Shown here in pieces: positions 10,423-20,061 of a stretch of 64,000 nt of DNA. Numbering within the stretch: position 1 is the first letter of the stretch; each line of letters begins with the position of its first letter. The notes beneath the pieces were generated by a model. The model saw nothing but the letters and a program-made list of their open reading frames with translations, was not told the origin of the DNA and ran no database searches. The position numbers and the translations under genes were made by a program. This DNA comes from Luteimicrobium album (lineage in GTDB: Bacteria; Actinomycetota; Actinomycetes; Actinomycetales; Cellulomonadaceae), in NCBI RefSeq assembly GCF_030161555.1, contig NZ_BSUK01000001.1, positions 1,922,001-1,986,000 on the forward strand, written 5' to 3'.

Positions 10423-10803
10423 ATGACCAGCACCGACCCGATCACCGTCGACGCCCCGGTGGCGTGCCGGATCAGCCCGACCGTGGACCTGCTCTTCAGC
10501 CGCTGGACGACCCCGATCCTGTGGACGCTCCACCGGTCCGGACGGCTGCGGTTCGGTGAGCTCGAGCGGCAGCTCGGCACCATCACGCCGAAGGTCCTGA
10601 CCGAGCGACTCCGCCAGCTCGAGCGCGACGGCCTGGTGCGGCGGCAGTACTTCGCGGAGGTGCCGCCGCGCGTCGAGTACGAGATCACCGAGCTCGGCCG
10701 GAGCCTGTCGCCCGTCTTCGCCGCTCTCGCCGACTGGACCGACGACCACCTGCCCGCCGTCGAGCTCGCGCGCAGCTCCTACGACGGCCCGCTCCCGCGG
10801 TAG
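10423..10803 (+). CDS. HxlR-family winged-helix regulator
   Basis: A 126-aa single-domain MarR/HxlR-type regulator. ACRISPTVDLLFSRWTTPILWTL contains the family Cys near the N-terminus (residue 14), which in relatives senses reactive electrophiles or oxidants. RFGELERQLGTITPKVLTERLRQLERDGLVRR forms the recognition helix and wing, followed by VEYEITELGRSL. It is divergent from the NmrA reductase gene with a shared 124-bp promoter region, so it probably represses that gene and itself. Confidence 0.93.
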   Translation: MTSTDPITVDAPVACRISPTVDLLFSRWTTPILWTLHRSGRLRFGELERQLGTITPKVLTERLRQLERDGLVRRQYFAEVPPRVEYEITELGRSLSPVFAALADWTDDHLPAVELARSSYDGPLPR

Positions 10804-10855
10804 CCACCGGCCCCGCCCGCCCCGCCCGTCCCGAACGCCGGTGCCGCGTCGGGGC

Positions 10856-10861
10856 TAGCGT
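10856..10861 (+). promoter_or_regulatory. -10 box for leaderless pirin gene
   Basis: TAGCGT lies 6 bases before the GTG at 10868, predicting transcription initiation at the start codon. No purine-rich ribosome binding site is present. Confidence 0.6.
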
Positions 10862-10867
10862 GGGCGG

Positions 10868-11956
10868 GTGAGCAACCTCGAGACGCGGCCGGCCGAACAG
10901 CTCTGCCGCTCCGGTGCCGCCGACGGCGTCCAGCTCCTCACGCCGCGCACCGTCCCCCTGGGCGGGGCTCGCGCGATGACCGTGCGCCGGACCCTCCCGC
11001 AGCGGGCGCGCTCGCTCGTCGGCGCCTGGTGCTTCGCGGACCACTACGGGCCCGACGACGTCACCACCGGCCCCGGCATGCAGGTTCCCCCGCACCCGCA
11101 CACGGGCCTGCAGACGGTCACGTGGCTGTTCGCGGGCGAGGTGCTGCACCGCGACTCGGTGGGTTCGCTCGAGACCGTCCGGCCCGGCGAGCTCAACCTC
11201 ATGACCGCCGGGCGCGGGATCTCGCACTCCGAGGAGACCCCCGCCGGCACGGTGACCCGCACGCTCCACGGCGTCCAGCTCTGGACCGCGCTGCCGTCCG
11301 GGGCGCTCGACGGCGCACCCTTCTTCGAGCACCACGCCGACCTGCCCGTCCTCCGGGTCGAGGGCGCGGTGGCGCACGTGCTGCTCGGGACTCTCGCGCT
11401 CGCCGACGGGCCCGACGAGGTCGTCGCCGCGACGTCCCCCGCGACTGCCTTCACGCCCCTCGTCGGGGCGCAGCTCGACCTCGCACCCGGGGCGCGCGTC
11501 GTCGTGCGGACCGAGCCCGGGTTCGAGCACGCCGTCCTGCTCGACGCCGGGGCCGTGAGCGTGGAGGGTGTGGACGTCGAGCGCGATCACCTCGCGTACG
11601 TCGCGCCGGGGGCGTCGGAACTCGTGCTGGAGGCCGGTCCCGACGCCGTGACCGACGACGCCGGCACCGTCGGCGCCCGGGTGATGCTGCTCGGCGGCGA
11701 GCCGTTCGGCGAGGACGTCGTGATGTGGTGGAACTTCGTCGGCCGCACGCACGACGACGTCGCCCGCGCCCGCGCCGACTGGCAGACCGGGCTGGTCATG
11801 ACGTCGGGGGAGGGGCCGAACCACGGCGGCACCGCGTACGCGGCGGGCGTGGCGTCGGGACGCTTCGGCGAGGTCGTCGGGTACGCGGGCGGGCCGCTGC
11901 CCGCGCCGGTCCTCCCCGACGTGCACCTCAAGCCCCGGACACGCCCGGCCCCCTGA
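10868..11956 (+). CDS. Pirin family protein
   Basis: A 362-aa bicupin. The N-terminal cupin has VRRTLPQRARSLVGAWCFADHYGP, the metal site HPHTGLQTVTWLFAGEVLHRDS (His, His, His) and NLMTAGRGISHSEE with the fourth ligand; the second cupin near aa 210-310 is more divergent (VMLLGGEPFGEDVVMWWNFVGR). Pirins bind Fe or other divalent metals and some open quercetin or regulate pyruvate metabolism; the substrate of this one is unknown. GTG 10868 sits just after a TAGCGT box, so the mRNA is probably leaderless. The C-terminus (LKPRTRPAP) is typical of actinobacterial pirins. Confidence 0.9.
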   Translation: MSNLETRPAEQLCRSGAADGVQLLTPRTVPLGGARAMTVRRTLPQRARSLVGAWCFADHYGPDDVTTGPGMQVPPHPHTGLQTVTWLFAGEVLHRDSVGSLETVRPGELNLMTAGRGISHSEETPAGTVTRTLHGVQLWTALPSGALDGAPFFEHHADLPVLRVEGAVAHVLLGTLALADGPDEVVAATSPATAFTPLVGAQLDLAPGARVVVRTEPGFEHAVLLDAGAVSVEGVDVERDHLAYVAPGASELVLEAGPDAVTDDAGTVGARVMLLGGEPFGEDVVMWWNFVGRTHDDVARARADWQTGLVMTSGEGPNHGGTAYAAGVASGRFGEVVGYAGGPLPAPVLPDVHLKPRTRPAP

Positions 11957-11977
11957 CCCCGGCACCGTGCTCGGCGC

Positions 11978-11983
11978 TACCGT
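11978..11983 (+). promoter_or_regulatory. -10 box for leaderless membrane protein gene
   Basis: TACCGT lies 7 bases before ATG 11991 and supports that start over an in-frame GTG at 11967. Confidence 0.55.
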
Positions 11984-11990
11984 TCCGGCC

Positions 11991-12296
11991 ATGACCACGG
12001 AACCTACGGCGGACGACGACGCAGGCCGGCCCGACGCGCTCGAGCTCCCTCCCGCCGGCGGACGGGAGACGGCCGTGCCCCTCGTGCTCGGGACGGTCCT
12101 GTTCGTCGTCGGGCTGCTCTTCTTCCTCGCGGGAGAGCTCGGCGCCGCCGCCGTCGACAGCAGCGGCACGTCCGACGGACGGGTGGCGCTCGGGCTCGTC
12201 CTGGCCGGCGCGGGCCTCGTCGTCGGGCTCGTGGGCGTCGCGCGCCTCGCCCACCGGATCGACGTCGTCTACCGGCGCCTCGGCGGCCGAGGGTAG
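11991..12296 (+). CDS. Small two-TM membrane protein, unknown function
   Basis: 101 aa. An acidic N-terminal tail (about 30 residues, rich in Asp) precedes two hydrophobic segments, VLGTVLFVVGLLFFLAG and GLVLAGAGLVVGLVGVARL, with a short Ser/Gly-rich loop and a basic end (RRLGGRG). No family is recognised. It probably sits in the cytoplasmic membrane. A hairpin shared with the converging tRNA gene follows the stop. Confidence 0.65.
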   Translation: MTTEPTADDDAGRPDALELPPAGGRETAVPLVLGTVLFVVGLLFFLAGELGAAAVDSSGTSDGRVALGLVLAGAGLVVGLVGVARLAHRIDVVYRRLGGRG

Positions 12297-12323
12297 CTCC
12301 GGCGCGCAGGCGCGGTGGACGCA

Positions 12324-12358
12324 CGAAGGGCCGGTCCTCAGGGAGGGCCGGCCCTTCG
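12324..12358. terminator. Shared hairpin between membrane protein gene and tRNA-Gly
   Basis: An 11-bp perfect stem (cgaagggccgg / ccggcccttcg) around a 13-base loop. It is placed to terminate the plus-strand gene ending at 12296 and the minus-strand tRNA ending at 12369. Confidence 0.8.
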
Positions 12359-12368
12359 TCGCGTGTAG

Positions 12369-12439
12369 AGCGGGTGACGGGAATCGAACCCGCGCTGTCA
12401 GCTTGGGAAGCTGAAGTTCTACCATTGAACTACACCCGC
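12369..12439 (-). tRNA. tRNA-Gly (anticodon CCC)
   Basis: Read on the minus strand, the gene folds as a standard cloverleaf: acceptor GCGGGTG / CACCCGC, D arm with AGTTCAATGGTAGAACT, anticodon stem TCAGC / GCTGA around the 7-base loop TTCCCAA (anticodon CCC, reading GGG), a short variable loop and a T arm containing GGTTCGATTCC. The discriminator base is U and CCA is not encoded. GGG is a usable but not dominant Gly codon in this genome. Confidence 0.95.
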
Positions 12440-12529
12440 GAGACGCGGATCCGTGGGTGCTCCCGCGTGTGGGACCATCCTCGAACGCCAGCGTGCGACG
12501 TCGATCATACCTGCCCGGAGGACCGCCTC

Positions 12530-13036
12530 ATGTCACAGCCCCCTTACGGCCCGCCCAGCGGCCAGCCCCAGGACCCGTACGCCGGGCAGCAGCCTCCGCA
12601 GGGCCAGCCCTCCGGCCAGCCGTACCCCGGTCAGCAGCCCTACCCGGGCCAGGAGCAGCCCTATGCCGGGCAGCCGTATCCCGGCCAGCAGCCCTACCCC
12701 GGCCAGCAGCCCTACGGCGCCCAGGCTCCGTACCCCGGCCAGGCCCCGTACCCGGGGCAGCAGCCGTACCCGGGCCAGGTGCCCTACGGCTACGCGCCCG
12801 TCGACCCGTACGCGAAGTCCAAGCTGGTCGCAGGCCTCCTCGGGATCTTCCTCGGCTCGCTCGGGGTCCACCGCTTCTACCTCGGCTACACGGGCATCGG
12901 GATCCTGCAGATCGTCGTCACCTTCGTGACGCTCGGCCTGGGCGGGCTGTGGGGCTTCATCGAGGGCATCGTGTACCTCGCCGCCTCGAAGGGCTCGTAC
13001 ACGGTCGACGCACAAGGGCGCCCGCTCCGCGCCTGA
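12530..13036 (+). CDS. TM2 domain protein with Pro/Tyr/Gln repeats
   Basis: 168 aa. ATG 12530 follows CCGGAGGACC. Residues 1-95 are a low-complexity region built from repeats of QPYPGQ (about 10 copies), cytoplasmic and probably disordered. Residues 100-165 form the TM2 domain: [24 protein letters not shown], a GVHRFYLG turn motif, then [30 protein letters not shown]2 proteins are widespread small membrane proteins without a defined bacterial role. A similar repeat-tailed protein with a DUF4190-type domain lies at 48007-48549. Confidence 0.9.
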   Translation: MSQPPYGPPSGQPQDPYAGQQPPQGQPSGQPYPGQQPYPGQEQPYAGQPYPGQQPYPGQQPYGAQAPYPGQAPYPGQQPYPGQVPYGYAPVDPYAKSKLVAGLLGIFLGSLGVHRFYLGYTGIGILQIVVTFVTLGLGGLWGFIEGIVYLAASKGSYTVDAQGRPLRA

Positions 13037-13076
13037 CGGGTATGACCCACGTCACCACGCGCCCAGGACTTCGGGC

Positions 13077-13082
13077 TACCGT
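13077..13082 (+). promoter_or_regulatory. -10 box for leaderless dcd
   Basis: TACCGT lies 6 bases before the GTG at 13089. This also decides the start: an upstream GTG at 13083 would leave no room for a leader. Confidence 0.6.
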
Positions 13083-13088
13083 GTGGGC

Positions 13089-13664
13089 GTGCTGCTCTCC
13101 GATCGTGACATCCGTGCCGAGCTCGACGCCGGGCGCGTGGTCCTCGACCCGTACGAGCCGTCGATGCTGCAGCCGTCGAGCATCGACGTCCGGCTCGACA
13201 AGTTCTTCCGCCTGTTCGACAACCACCGGTACCCGTTCATCGACCCGTCGCAGGAGCAGCCGGAGCTGACCCGGCTGGTGGAGGCGAAGGGCGACGAGCC
13301 GCTCGTCCTGCACCCGGGGGAGTTCGTCCTGGGCTCCACGTTCGAGGCGGTCACCCTGCCCGACGACGTCGCGGCGCGGCTCGAGGGCAAGTCCAGCCTG
13401 GGGCGCCTGGGTCTGCTCACGCACTCGACGGCGGGCTTCATCGACCCGGGGTTCTCGGGGCACGTGACGCTCGAGCTGAGCAACGTCGCGACGCTCCCCA
13501 TCACCCTGTGGCCGGGCATGAAGATCGGCCAGATGTGCTTCTTCCGGCTCTCGTCGCCCGCCGAGCACCCGTACGGCAGCGAGAAGTACGGCTCGCGGTA
13601 CCAGGGTCAGCGCGGCCCGACGGCGTCGCGGTCGTGGCAGAGCTTCCACCGCACGGAGGTCTAG
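13089..13664 (+). CDS. dcd: dCTP deaminase (dUMP-forming type likely)
   Basis: 191 aa starting [12 protein letters not shown], matching the N-terminus of actinobacterial Dcd. It converts dCTP toward dUMP/dUTP for thymidylate synthesis in the cytosol. Visible motifs are [26 protein letters not shown], the active-site block [29 protein letters not shown] (Ser, Arg and catalytic Glu) and [14 protein letters not shown], ending [17 protein letters not shown]. The Mycobacterium enzyme of this type is bifunctional (deaminase plus dUTPase), so the same is inferred here. A hypothetical gene follows after 1 base and is probably co-transcribed. Confidence 0.96.
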   Translation: MLLSDRDIRAELDAGRVVLDPYEPSMLQPSSIDVRLDKFFRLFDNHRYPFIDPSQEQPELTRLVEAKGDEPLVLHPGEFVLGSTFEAVTLPDDVAARLEGKSSLGRLGLLTHSTAGFIDPGFSGHVTLELSNVATLPITLWPGMKIGQMCFFRLSSPAEHPYGSEKYGSRYQGQRGPTASRSWQSFHRTEV

Positions 13665-13665
13665 C

Positions 13666-14823
13666 GTGACCGGCCTTCCGGAAGACCTTCCCACCGAACC
13701 CGAGGACCCGAGAGACTACGTGCCTGCCTCACCGCTCCCGCTCCTGCCGGCCGTCACGGCTGCAGCCCCGCTCGACCGCTCCCGACACCTGCTGGGCTTC
13801 GCGTCCGAGGTGCTGCCCGACGAGGTCGAGGCGCTCGCTGTCAGCCGGTTCCCGGGCGCGCACTGGGACGTCGCGCCCGAGGGGATCGACCTGATCTCGG
13901 CGCCGGGCCGGTGGGCGCGGCCGGGCGAGCCGGGCGTGCTGCGGCTCACGGCGAGCACGGTGCTGGTGGGGCCGTACGCGCCGCAGTTCACCGACGGCTT
14001 CGGCACGGGCCTGCCCGACCGGACGGCCTACGTGTTCGACGTGACGTGCGCGCGGGACCGTGGGGAGCCCCCGTACCCGGGCAGCGGGGACCGTGACGGT
14101 CTGGGCCGTGCGTTCCCGGTCGGGCTGCCGACGGGGGAGGAGGGCATCGTCGTCGACTGGCTCGTGGCGGCCGCCCGGCGCCTCGCGGGCGCGATCCGGG
14201 TCGACCTGGGCGGAGCCGTCAGCCCGGACGTCACGCTCGTCCCGGACCCCGACGCGAACGTCGACCTGACGCTGTTCACGGACGTGTGGCTCGAGCCAGA
14301 GGCCGCCCAGACGCTGCTCCGGCAGGTGGAGCCGTCGGCACACCTCGCGACGACCGGCGTCGAGTGGGCGGGTCCGCCGCAGATCGCCTACGACCCGGCG
14401 GCGCTCGGCATCGGCGAGCTCTCCGAGGACCAGGTGCGCGCCGTCCAGCACGCGGCCGACGAGGTCGACATGGCGTTCCTCTCGCAGCCCATGACGCTCG
14501 AGGGCTACGCGGTCCTCGTCGACCTGGGGCCCGACGGCGTGGTCGCGGTCGAGGTCGGCGCGGAGCCGATCGTGCCGCTCGCGCTCGAGGGGCTGCCGTG
14601 GACGGCGGGCGGCGCGCTCGCGTACCACGTGCGGTGGGAGGCGCCCGACCTCGAGGCCTCGCAGCGCGAGGAGCCGCCGCTGGCCCACGTGCTCTCCCGG
14701 ACCCGCGCCCTCGGCGTGGTGGGGGAGATCGCGGCGGCGCTGCAGCACGCCGTCGGCGGCGAGGTGGCGGACGAGGACGGCTTCCTCGTGGGCGTCGCGG
14801 ACCTGGAACAGGAAGCCGAGTAG
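13666..14823 (+). CDS. Conserved hypothetical protein
   Basis: 385 aa, GTG start one base after the dcd stop. No domain is recognised. The protein is acidic with two similar-looking halves rich in VDLxPDGVVAVEV-type strands; it lacks a signal peptide and TM segments. Notable stretches are RPGEPGVLRLTASTVLVGPYAPQFTDGFG (aa 83-111) and LTLFTDVWLEPEAAQ (aa 197-211). Codon use is typical of the neighbourhood. Immediate coupling to dcd suggests shared expression, but a functional link is not evident. Confidence 0.75.
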   Translation: MTGLPEDLPTEPEDPRDYVPASPLPLLPAVTAAAPLDRSRHLLGFASEVLPDEVEALAVSRFPGAHWDVAPEGIDLISAPGRWARPGEPGVLRLTASTVLVGPYAPQFTDGFGTGLPDRTAYVFDVTCARDRGEPPYPGSGDRDGLGRAFPVGLPTGEEGIVVDWLVAAARRLAGAIRVDLGGAVSPDVTLVPDPDANVDLTLFTDVWLEPEAAQTLLRQVEPSAHLATTGVEWAGPPQIAYDPAALGIGELSEDQVRAVQHAADEVDMAFLSQPMTLEGYAVLVDLGPDGVVAVEVGAEPIVPLALEGLPWTAGGALAYHVRWEAPDLEASQREEPPLAHVLSRTRALGVVGEIAAALQHAVGGEVADEDGFLVGVADLEQEAE

Positions 14824-14942
14824 CCTCCGTCCGGCCGGGACCGCGGCAGCCGGACGATGACGTCCGATAGGTCTCTGCTTGGTACGATCCTTGCGGTCCC
14901 CCGGTCGTTCGCGACCCCCGCCCCCGACAGGACGGAGCGGAC

Positions 14943-17930
14943 GTGCTGCAGCTGCTCGTAGCCCATCTGCTGATGGTGCTGCTGGCGCCTGCGATCATCT
15001 CCTGGCTCGGCCGCCGAGGCTTCCTCGTGCTGGCCCTCGCCCCGGCCTCCGCGGCCGTCTACGCGCTCGCGTGCACCACCCGGGTCATGCACGGCGACGT
15101 GCCGGTCCAGCACTGGCAGTGGGTCCCGCAGCTCGGGCTCACGCTGACGTTCCGGCTCGACACGCTGTCCTGGCTCATGCTGCTGCTCGTCGGCGGCGTG
15201 GGGGCGCTCGTCCTCGTCTACTGCTCGGCGTACTTCGCGCCGTCGGCCCACGGGCTGCACCGCTTCGGGGCCACGCTCGTGGGGTTCGCCGGCGTCATGG
15301 TGGGCCTCGTCACCGCAGACGACATGCTCCTGCTGTTCGTGTTCTGGGAGCTCACGACCGTCGCGTCGTACCTGCTCATCGGCCACTACGCGGAGCGCAA
15401 GGCGTCCCGGCGCGCGGCCATGCAGGCCATCGTCATCACGACGGCGGGCGGGCTCGCCATGCTCGTCGGCGTCGTCATCCTGGGCGAGGCCGCGGGGACG
15501 TACTCGCTCTCGCAGGTGATCGCCCACCCGCCGTCGGGCACGGCCGTGACGGCCGCGGTGGTGTGCCTGCTCGCCGGTGCAGCGACCAAGTCGGCCCTGA
15601 TCCCGCTGCACTTCTGGCTCCCCGCCGCCATGGCCGCGCCGACGCCCGTGAGCGCCTACCTCCACGCCGCGGCGATGGTGAAGGCGGGCGTCTACCTGGT
15701 CGCGCGGTTCGCGCCCGCGTACGCCCAGCTCACCGTGTGGCAGACGATCGTGATCGTGCTCGGGTGCGGCACCCTCCTCCTCGGGGGTTACCGCGCGCTG
15801 CGCCAGCAGGACCTCAAGCTCGTCCTCGCGTTCGGGACGGTCAGCCAGCTCGGGCTCATCACGCTCCTCGTCGGGCTCGGGAGCCGTGCGACGGCGCTCG
15901 CGGGCATCGCGATGCTCGGCGCGCACGCCATGTTCAAGGCGTCGCTGTTCCTCGTGACCGGCGTGGTCGACGCCGCGACCGGGACGCGCGACCTGCGCCG
16001 CCTCACCGGGGTGGGCCGGAGGATGCCGGTCACCGCGGTCGCGGGAGGCCTCGCGACCGCGTCGATGATCGGCCTGCCCCCGTTCGCCGGGTACGTCGCG
16101 AAGGAGGCCGGCCTCGAGGCGCTGCTCCACCCGGCCGGCACGCTGCCCGGGTGGGTCGACGGGCTGGTGCTGGCGGCCGTCGTCGTGGGTTCGATGCTCA
16201 CGGTCGCCTACGGGCTGCGGTTCTTCTGGGGTGCGTTCGCCACCAAGCACGCCGCGGTCGCGGTGCGCCCGGACGCCGACGGGACCGCGCCCGAGCCTCC
16301 GATCGACCCGTCCACGCTGCACGTCCAGTCGCCGTACCTCACGGTGCCGCCGCTGGTCCTCGCGGTCCTCGGGCTCGCCGCGGCGCTCGTGCCGCACCTG
16401 GGCGAGCACCTGCTCTCGCCCTACGCGGACACGCTGCCCGTCGGCGAGCCGGGCCACCTCGCGCTGTGGGGCGGGCTCGGGCCGGCGCTCGGGCTGACCG
16501 TCCTCATCCTCGGCGTCGGAGCGCTCGCGTGGTGGTGGCGCATCCGGGTCGAGGGGTTTCAGGCCCGCGTCGGCGCGTGGTGGACACGCTGGCACCTGCC
16601 CGAGGCGGACGTCGTCTACCGCCGCTCGATGCGCCGGCTCGACGACGCCGCTGCCGACGTCACGTCCTTCACCCAGCGCGGGTCGCTGCCCTTCTACCTG
16701 GGCGTGATCGTCATCGTCATGGCGGCGTTCCCGGGGTCGTCCTGGTCACGAACACCACGTGGCCGCAGGACCTGCGGGGCTGGGACACGCCCGCCCAGAT
16801 CGTGGTCGTCGCGGCGATCGGGGTCGCCGCGGTGCTGGCCGCCCGGTCGCGTCGCCGGCTCAAGGCCGTGTTCCTCGCGGGCATCGCGGGCTACGGCAAC
16901 GCCGTGCTGTTCCTGCTGCACGGCGCCCCTGACCTCGCGCTGACCCAGGTGCTCGTGGAGACCGTGACGCTCGTCGTCATGGTGCTCGTGCTGCGCCGGC
17001 TGCCCCCGTACTTCTCGAACCGGCCCCTGGCCCGCAGCCGCTGGACGCGGCTCGCGATCGGCCTGGTCGCGGGGGTCACGGTCATGGCGTTCGCCGTCGT
17101 CGCGCCGAACGCCCGGACGGCCACGCCGGTCTCCGCGCAGTTCCCCGACGAGGCGTACTCGTACGGCGGCGGCAAGAACATCGTCAACGTGACCCTCGTG
17201 GACATCCGAGCCTGGGACACCATGGGCGAGATCTCCGTGCTGCTCGTCGCGGCCACGGGCGTCGCGTCGCTCGTGTTCCTGAGGCGCCGCGGCGGCGCGA
17301 TCCTGCGCGCCGAGGACTCCGAGCGGGCGCGCGTCGGCGACGAGGCGCCCGGGGTGTGGTCCGCGGGCACCGACGAGGACGACCGCGGGGCGGCGCTGCG
17401 CCGTCGGGGGACCGCGCCCGAGGCGTGGAACCGGATGCAGGTGTGGCTGCGGGCGAGCGCGACCCTCGCCCCGCGCCGCCGGTCCGTCATCTTCGAGGTC
17501 GTCGCGCGCCTGCTGTTCCACTCGATGATCGTCTACGCCGTCTTCCTGCTGTTCTCCGGGCACAACAACCCGGGCGGCGGGTTCGCGGCGGGGCTCGTCG
17601 TCGGCATCGCGCTCGTCGTGCGCTACCTCGCGGGCGGCCGGTACGAGCTGGGGAGGCCGCGCCCGTCCAGCCCGGCGTGCTGCTGGGCACGGGCCTGTTC
17701 CTGTCCGTCGGCGTCGGCCTCGTCGCGATGCTCGCGGGCGGGGAGGTGCTGCAGTCGACGATCTTCGACCTGCACGTGCCGCTCGTCGGGGAGGTGCACC
17801 TCGTGACGTCGCTGTTCTTCGACGTCGGGGTGTTCCTCGTCGTCGTCGGGCTCGTGCTCGACATCCTCCGGTCGCTCGGCGCCGAGATCGACCGGCACGC
17901 GGACATCGAGCTGAGGAGGCGAACCGGTGA
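14943..17930 (+). CDS. mrpA: Mrp Na+/H+ antiporter subunit A, with fused MnhB domain (three apparent frameshifts)
   Basis: About 996 aa. It is the large proton-channel-like subunit of the Mrp/Mnh antiporter, related to complex I NuoL: FRLDTLSWLMLLLVGGVGALVLVYC, GHYAERKASRRAAMQAI, KSALIPLHFWLPAAMAAPTPVSAYLHAAAMVKAG and GAHAMFKASLFLVTGVVDAATGTRD are diagnostic. The C-terminal 130 aa (LFHSMIVYAVFLLFSGHNNPGGGFAAGL) is the MnhB domain, so no separate mrpB exists. Single G losses at 16733-16736, 17650-17653 and 17910 break the frame. With the last restored the protein ends AEEANR and its TGA at 17928 overlaps the GTG of mrpC by 4 bases, exactly as every other junction in the operon. First gene of a six-gene operon; TACGAT near 14882 may be the -10. 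Confidence 0.92.
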
Positions 17931-18442
17931 ACGTCATCGACACCACCCCCGCCGCCGTCCTCGTGCTCGCCATCGGCGTGCTCGTGACGACCGGCGTCTA
18001 CCTGCTGCTCGAGCGCAGCCTCACGCGCGTGCTCATCGGCTTCATCCTGCTGGGCAACGGCATCAACCTGCTGCTGCTCGTCGCCGGCGGGCGTGCCGGG
18101 GGCGCCCCGATCCTCGGGACCACGCCCCTGTGGCACATGAGCGACCCGCTCGTGCAGGCCATGATCCTCACCGCGATCGTCATCACGCTCGGCCTCACGG
18201 CGTTCGTCCTCGCCATGGCCTACCGGTCGTGGCAGCTCCACGGCCACGACGAGGTCCAGGACGACGTCGAGGACCGCCGCATCGCGCGGCTCGCCGCCAA
18301 GAACGAACCGAGCTTCGAGGACGCCGACGCCGTCGAGTCGGGCGAGACGCTCGACGAGGAGGCCGCCCGGACGCGCGACGAGACGGACGACGACATCAGC
18401 GGCCCCGGACCCGTGACCCGCACGGGAGGGGAGGCGACATGA
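17927..18442 (+). CDS. mrpC: Mrp Na+/H+ antiporter subunit C
   Basis: 171 aa, NuoK-like. Three TM segments: VLVLAIGVLVTTGVYLLLE, VLIGFILLGNGINLLLLVAGG and VQAMILTAIVITLGLTAFVLAM, with the conserved GxNLLLL and DPLVQAMILTAIVI motifs. The C-terminal 65 aa are a cytoplasmic acidic tail (many Asp/Glu), longer than usual (family about 110-125 aa). Start GTG overlaps mrpA and the stop overlaps the ATG of mrpD, so translation is coupled. Confidence 0.95.
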   Translation: MNVIDTTPAAVLVLAIGVLVTTGVYLLLERSLTRVLIGFILLGNGINLLLLVAGGRAGGAPILGTTPLWHMSDPLVQAMILTAIVITLGLTAFVLAMAYRSWQLHGHDEVQDDVEDRRIARLAAKNEPSFEDADAVESGETLDEEAARTRDETDDDISGPGPVTRTGGEAT

Positions 18443-20061
18443 GCTGGACCGACCTGACGGCCACCGACCTCGTGCCGCTGCCCGTCGTCCTGCCGCTGCT
18501 CGCAGCGGGCCTCGCGCTCGTGTTCGCGCGCCGGCCACGCGTCCAGCGCGTCGTGAGCGTCGTGGCGCTCGCGGGCGTGCTCGCCGTCGGCATCGCGCTG
18601 CTGGTCCTGACGGACGACCGGACGCTCGTCGTCGACGTCGGGAACTGGGCAGCGCCCATCGGGATCGACCTGGTCGCGGACCGCCTGAGCGCGCTCATGG
18701 TGACGGTGTCGTCGTTCGTGCTCCTCTGCGTCCTCCTCTACTCGCTGGCCCAGGGCGTGAGCGAGGAGGCCGAGGAGGAGACCGAGAGCATCCCGGTCTC
18801 GATCTACCACCCGACGTACCTCGTCCTCGCGGCGGGGGTCTGCAACGCGTTCCTCGCGGGCGACCTGTTCAACCTGTACGTCGGCTTCGAGATCCTGCTC
18901 GCGGCGAGCTACGTGCTCCTGACGCTCGGCGGCACGGGCGAGCGCATCCGCGCGGGCTCGATCTACGTCGTCGTCGCGCTGCTGTCCTCGATCGTCTTCC
19001 TGATCGCGATCGCGCTCACCTACGCGGCCACGGGCACCGTGAACCTGGCGCAGCTCTCGGAGCGCCTGCCCGACGTCGAACCCGGGACCAGGCTCGCGAT
19101 CCAGCTCCTGCTCCTGCTCGCGTTCGGGATCAAGGCGGCGATGTTCCCGGTGTCGGCCTGGCTGCCGGACTCGTACCCGACGGCCCCCGCCCCGGTCACG
19201 GCCGTGTTCGCGGGATTGCTGACCAAGGTCGGCGTCTACGCGATCCTGCGCACCCAGACCCTCCTGTTCCCCACGGACCCGCGGATCGACCAGGGGCTCA
19301 TGTGGGTCGCGCTGCTGACGATGCTCGTGGGGATCCTCGGCGCCGTCGCGCAGGACGACATCAAACGTCTCCTGTCCTTCACGCTGGTCAGCCACATCGG
19401 CTACATGCTGTTCGGCATCGCGCTCGCGACCCAGCCCGGGACGGCCGCGGCGATCTTCTACGTGGTGCACCACATCACGGTGCAGACGGCGCTGTTCCTC
19501 GTCGTCGGGCTCGTCGAGCTCCGCGGCGGGTCGACGTCGCTCGACCGGCTCGGCGGCCTGGCGAAGCTCGCCCCCGGGCTCGCGATCCTGTTCTTCATCC
19601 CTGCGATGAACCTCGCGGGGATCCCGCCGCTGTCCGGGTTCCTCGGCAAGGTCGGGCTCGTCGAGGATGGCGTCCGCACAGGCGGGTTCCTCGCGTACAC
19701 GCTGGTCGTGGGCTCGGTCGTGACGTCGCTGCTGACGCTCTACGCGATCGTCAAGGCGTGGAACAAGGCGTTCTGGCAGGAGGCGCCCCAGGAGATCGAG
19801 ACCGACGCACGGGTGCCGCGCGGGATGGTCGTCCCGACCGGCGCGCTCGTCGCGTTCGGGCTCGCGCTCACCGTGTTCGCCGGGCCGCTGTACTCCTACG
19901 CGGACCGCGCCGCCGCCGCGCTGCGTGACGGCTCGTACGTCGAGGCCGTGTTCCCGGACGGGCACGACCGCGGCGTCGGCGAGTCGAACGAGACCATCCC
20001 CAAGGCGGGCGCCCCCGCGGGGCCGGCGAGCGCCGTCGACACCGGGGAGGGCACGCCATGA
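18439..20061 (+). CDS. mrpD: Mrp Na+/H+ antiporter subunit D
   Basis: 540 aa, NuoN/NuoM-like proton-translocating membrane subunit with about 14 TM segments. Key features are YLVLAAGVCNAFLAGDLFNLYVGFEILLAASYVLLTLGG (conserved Glu in VGFE), LLLAFGIKAAMFPVSAWLPDSYPTAPAPVTAVFAGLLTKVGVYA (conserved Lys) and LAGIPPLSGFLGKVGLV. The ATG overlaps the mrpC stop by 4 bases; GGAGGGGAGG just upstream is a strong ribosome site. Acts with MrpA in H+ transport, exporting Na+ and helping pH homeostasis. Confidence 0.96.
   Translation: MSWTDLTATDLVPLPVVLPLLAAGLALVFARRPRVQRVVSVVALAGVLAVGIALLVLTDDRTLVVDVGNWAAPIGIDLVADRLSALMVTVSSFVLLCVLLYSLAQGVSEEAEEETESIPVSIYHPTYLVLAAGVCNAFLAGDLFNLYVGFEILLAASYVLLTLGGTGERIRAGSIYVVVALLSSIVFLIAIALTYAATGTVNLAQLSERLPDVEPGTRLAIQLLLLLAFGIKAAMFPVSAWLPDSYPTAPAPVTAVFAGLLTKVGVYAILRTQTLLFPTDPRIDQGLMWVALLTMLVGILGAVAQDDIKRLLSFTLVSHIGYMLFGIALATQPGTAAAIFYVVHHITVQTALFLVVGLVELRGGSTSLDRLGGLAKLAPGLAILFFIPAMNLAGIPPLSGFLGKVGLVEDGVRTGGFLAYTLVVGSVVTSLLTLYAIVKAWNKAFWQEAPQEIETDARVPRGMVVPTGALVAFGLALTVFAGPLYSYADRAAAALRDGSYVEAVFPDGHDRGVGESNETIPKAGAPAGPASAVDTGEGTP

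Noticed and set aside
12604..12792. Tandem DNA repeat in the TM2 gene
   Set aside because: The repetition reflects the QPYPGQ protein repeat within a coding region and not an independent element.
14943..17930. mrpA as a pseudogene or as three genes
   Set aside because: All three breaks are single G losses; each side matches the next part of the family, and operon overlaps are restored by the repair.
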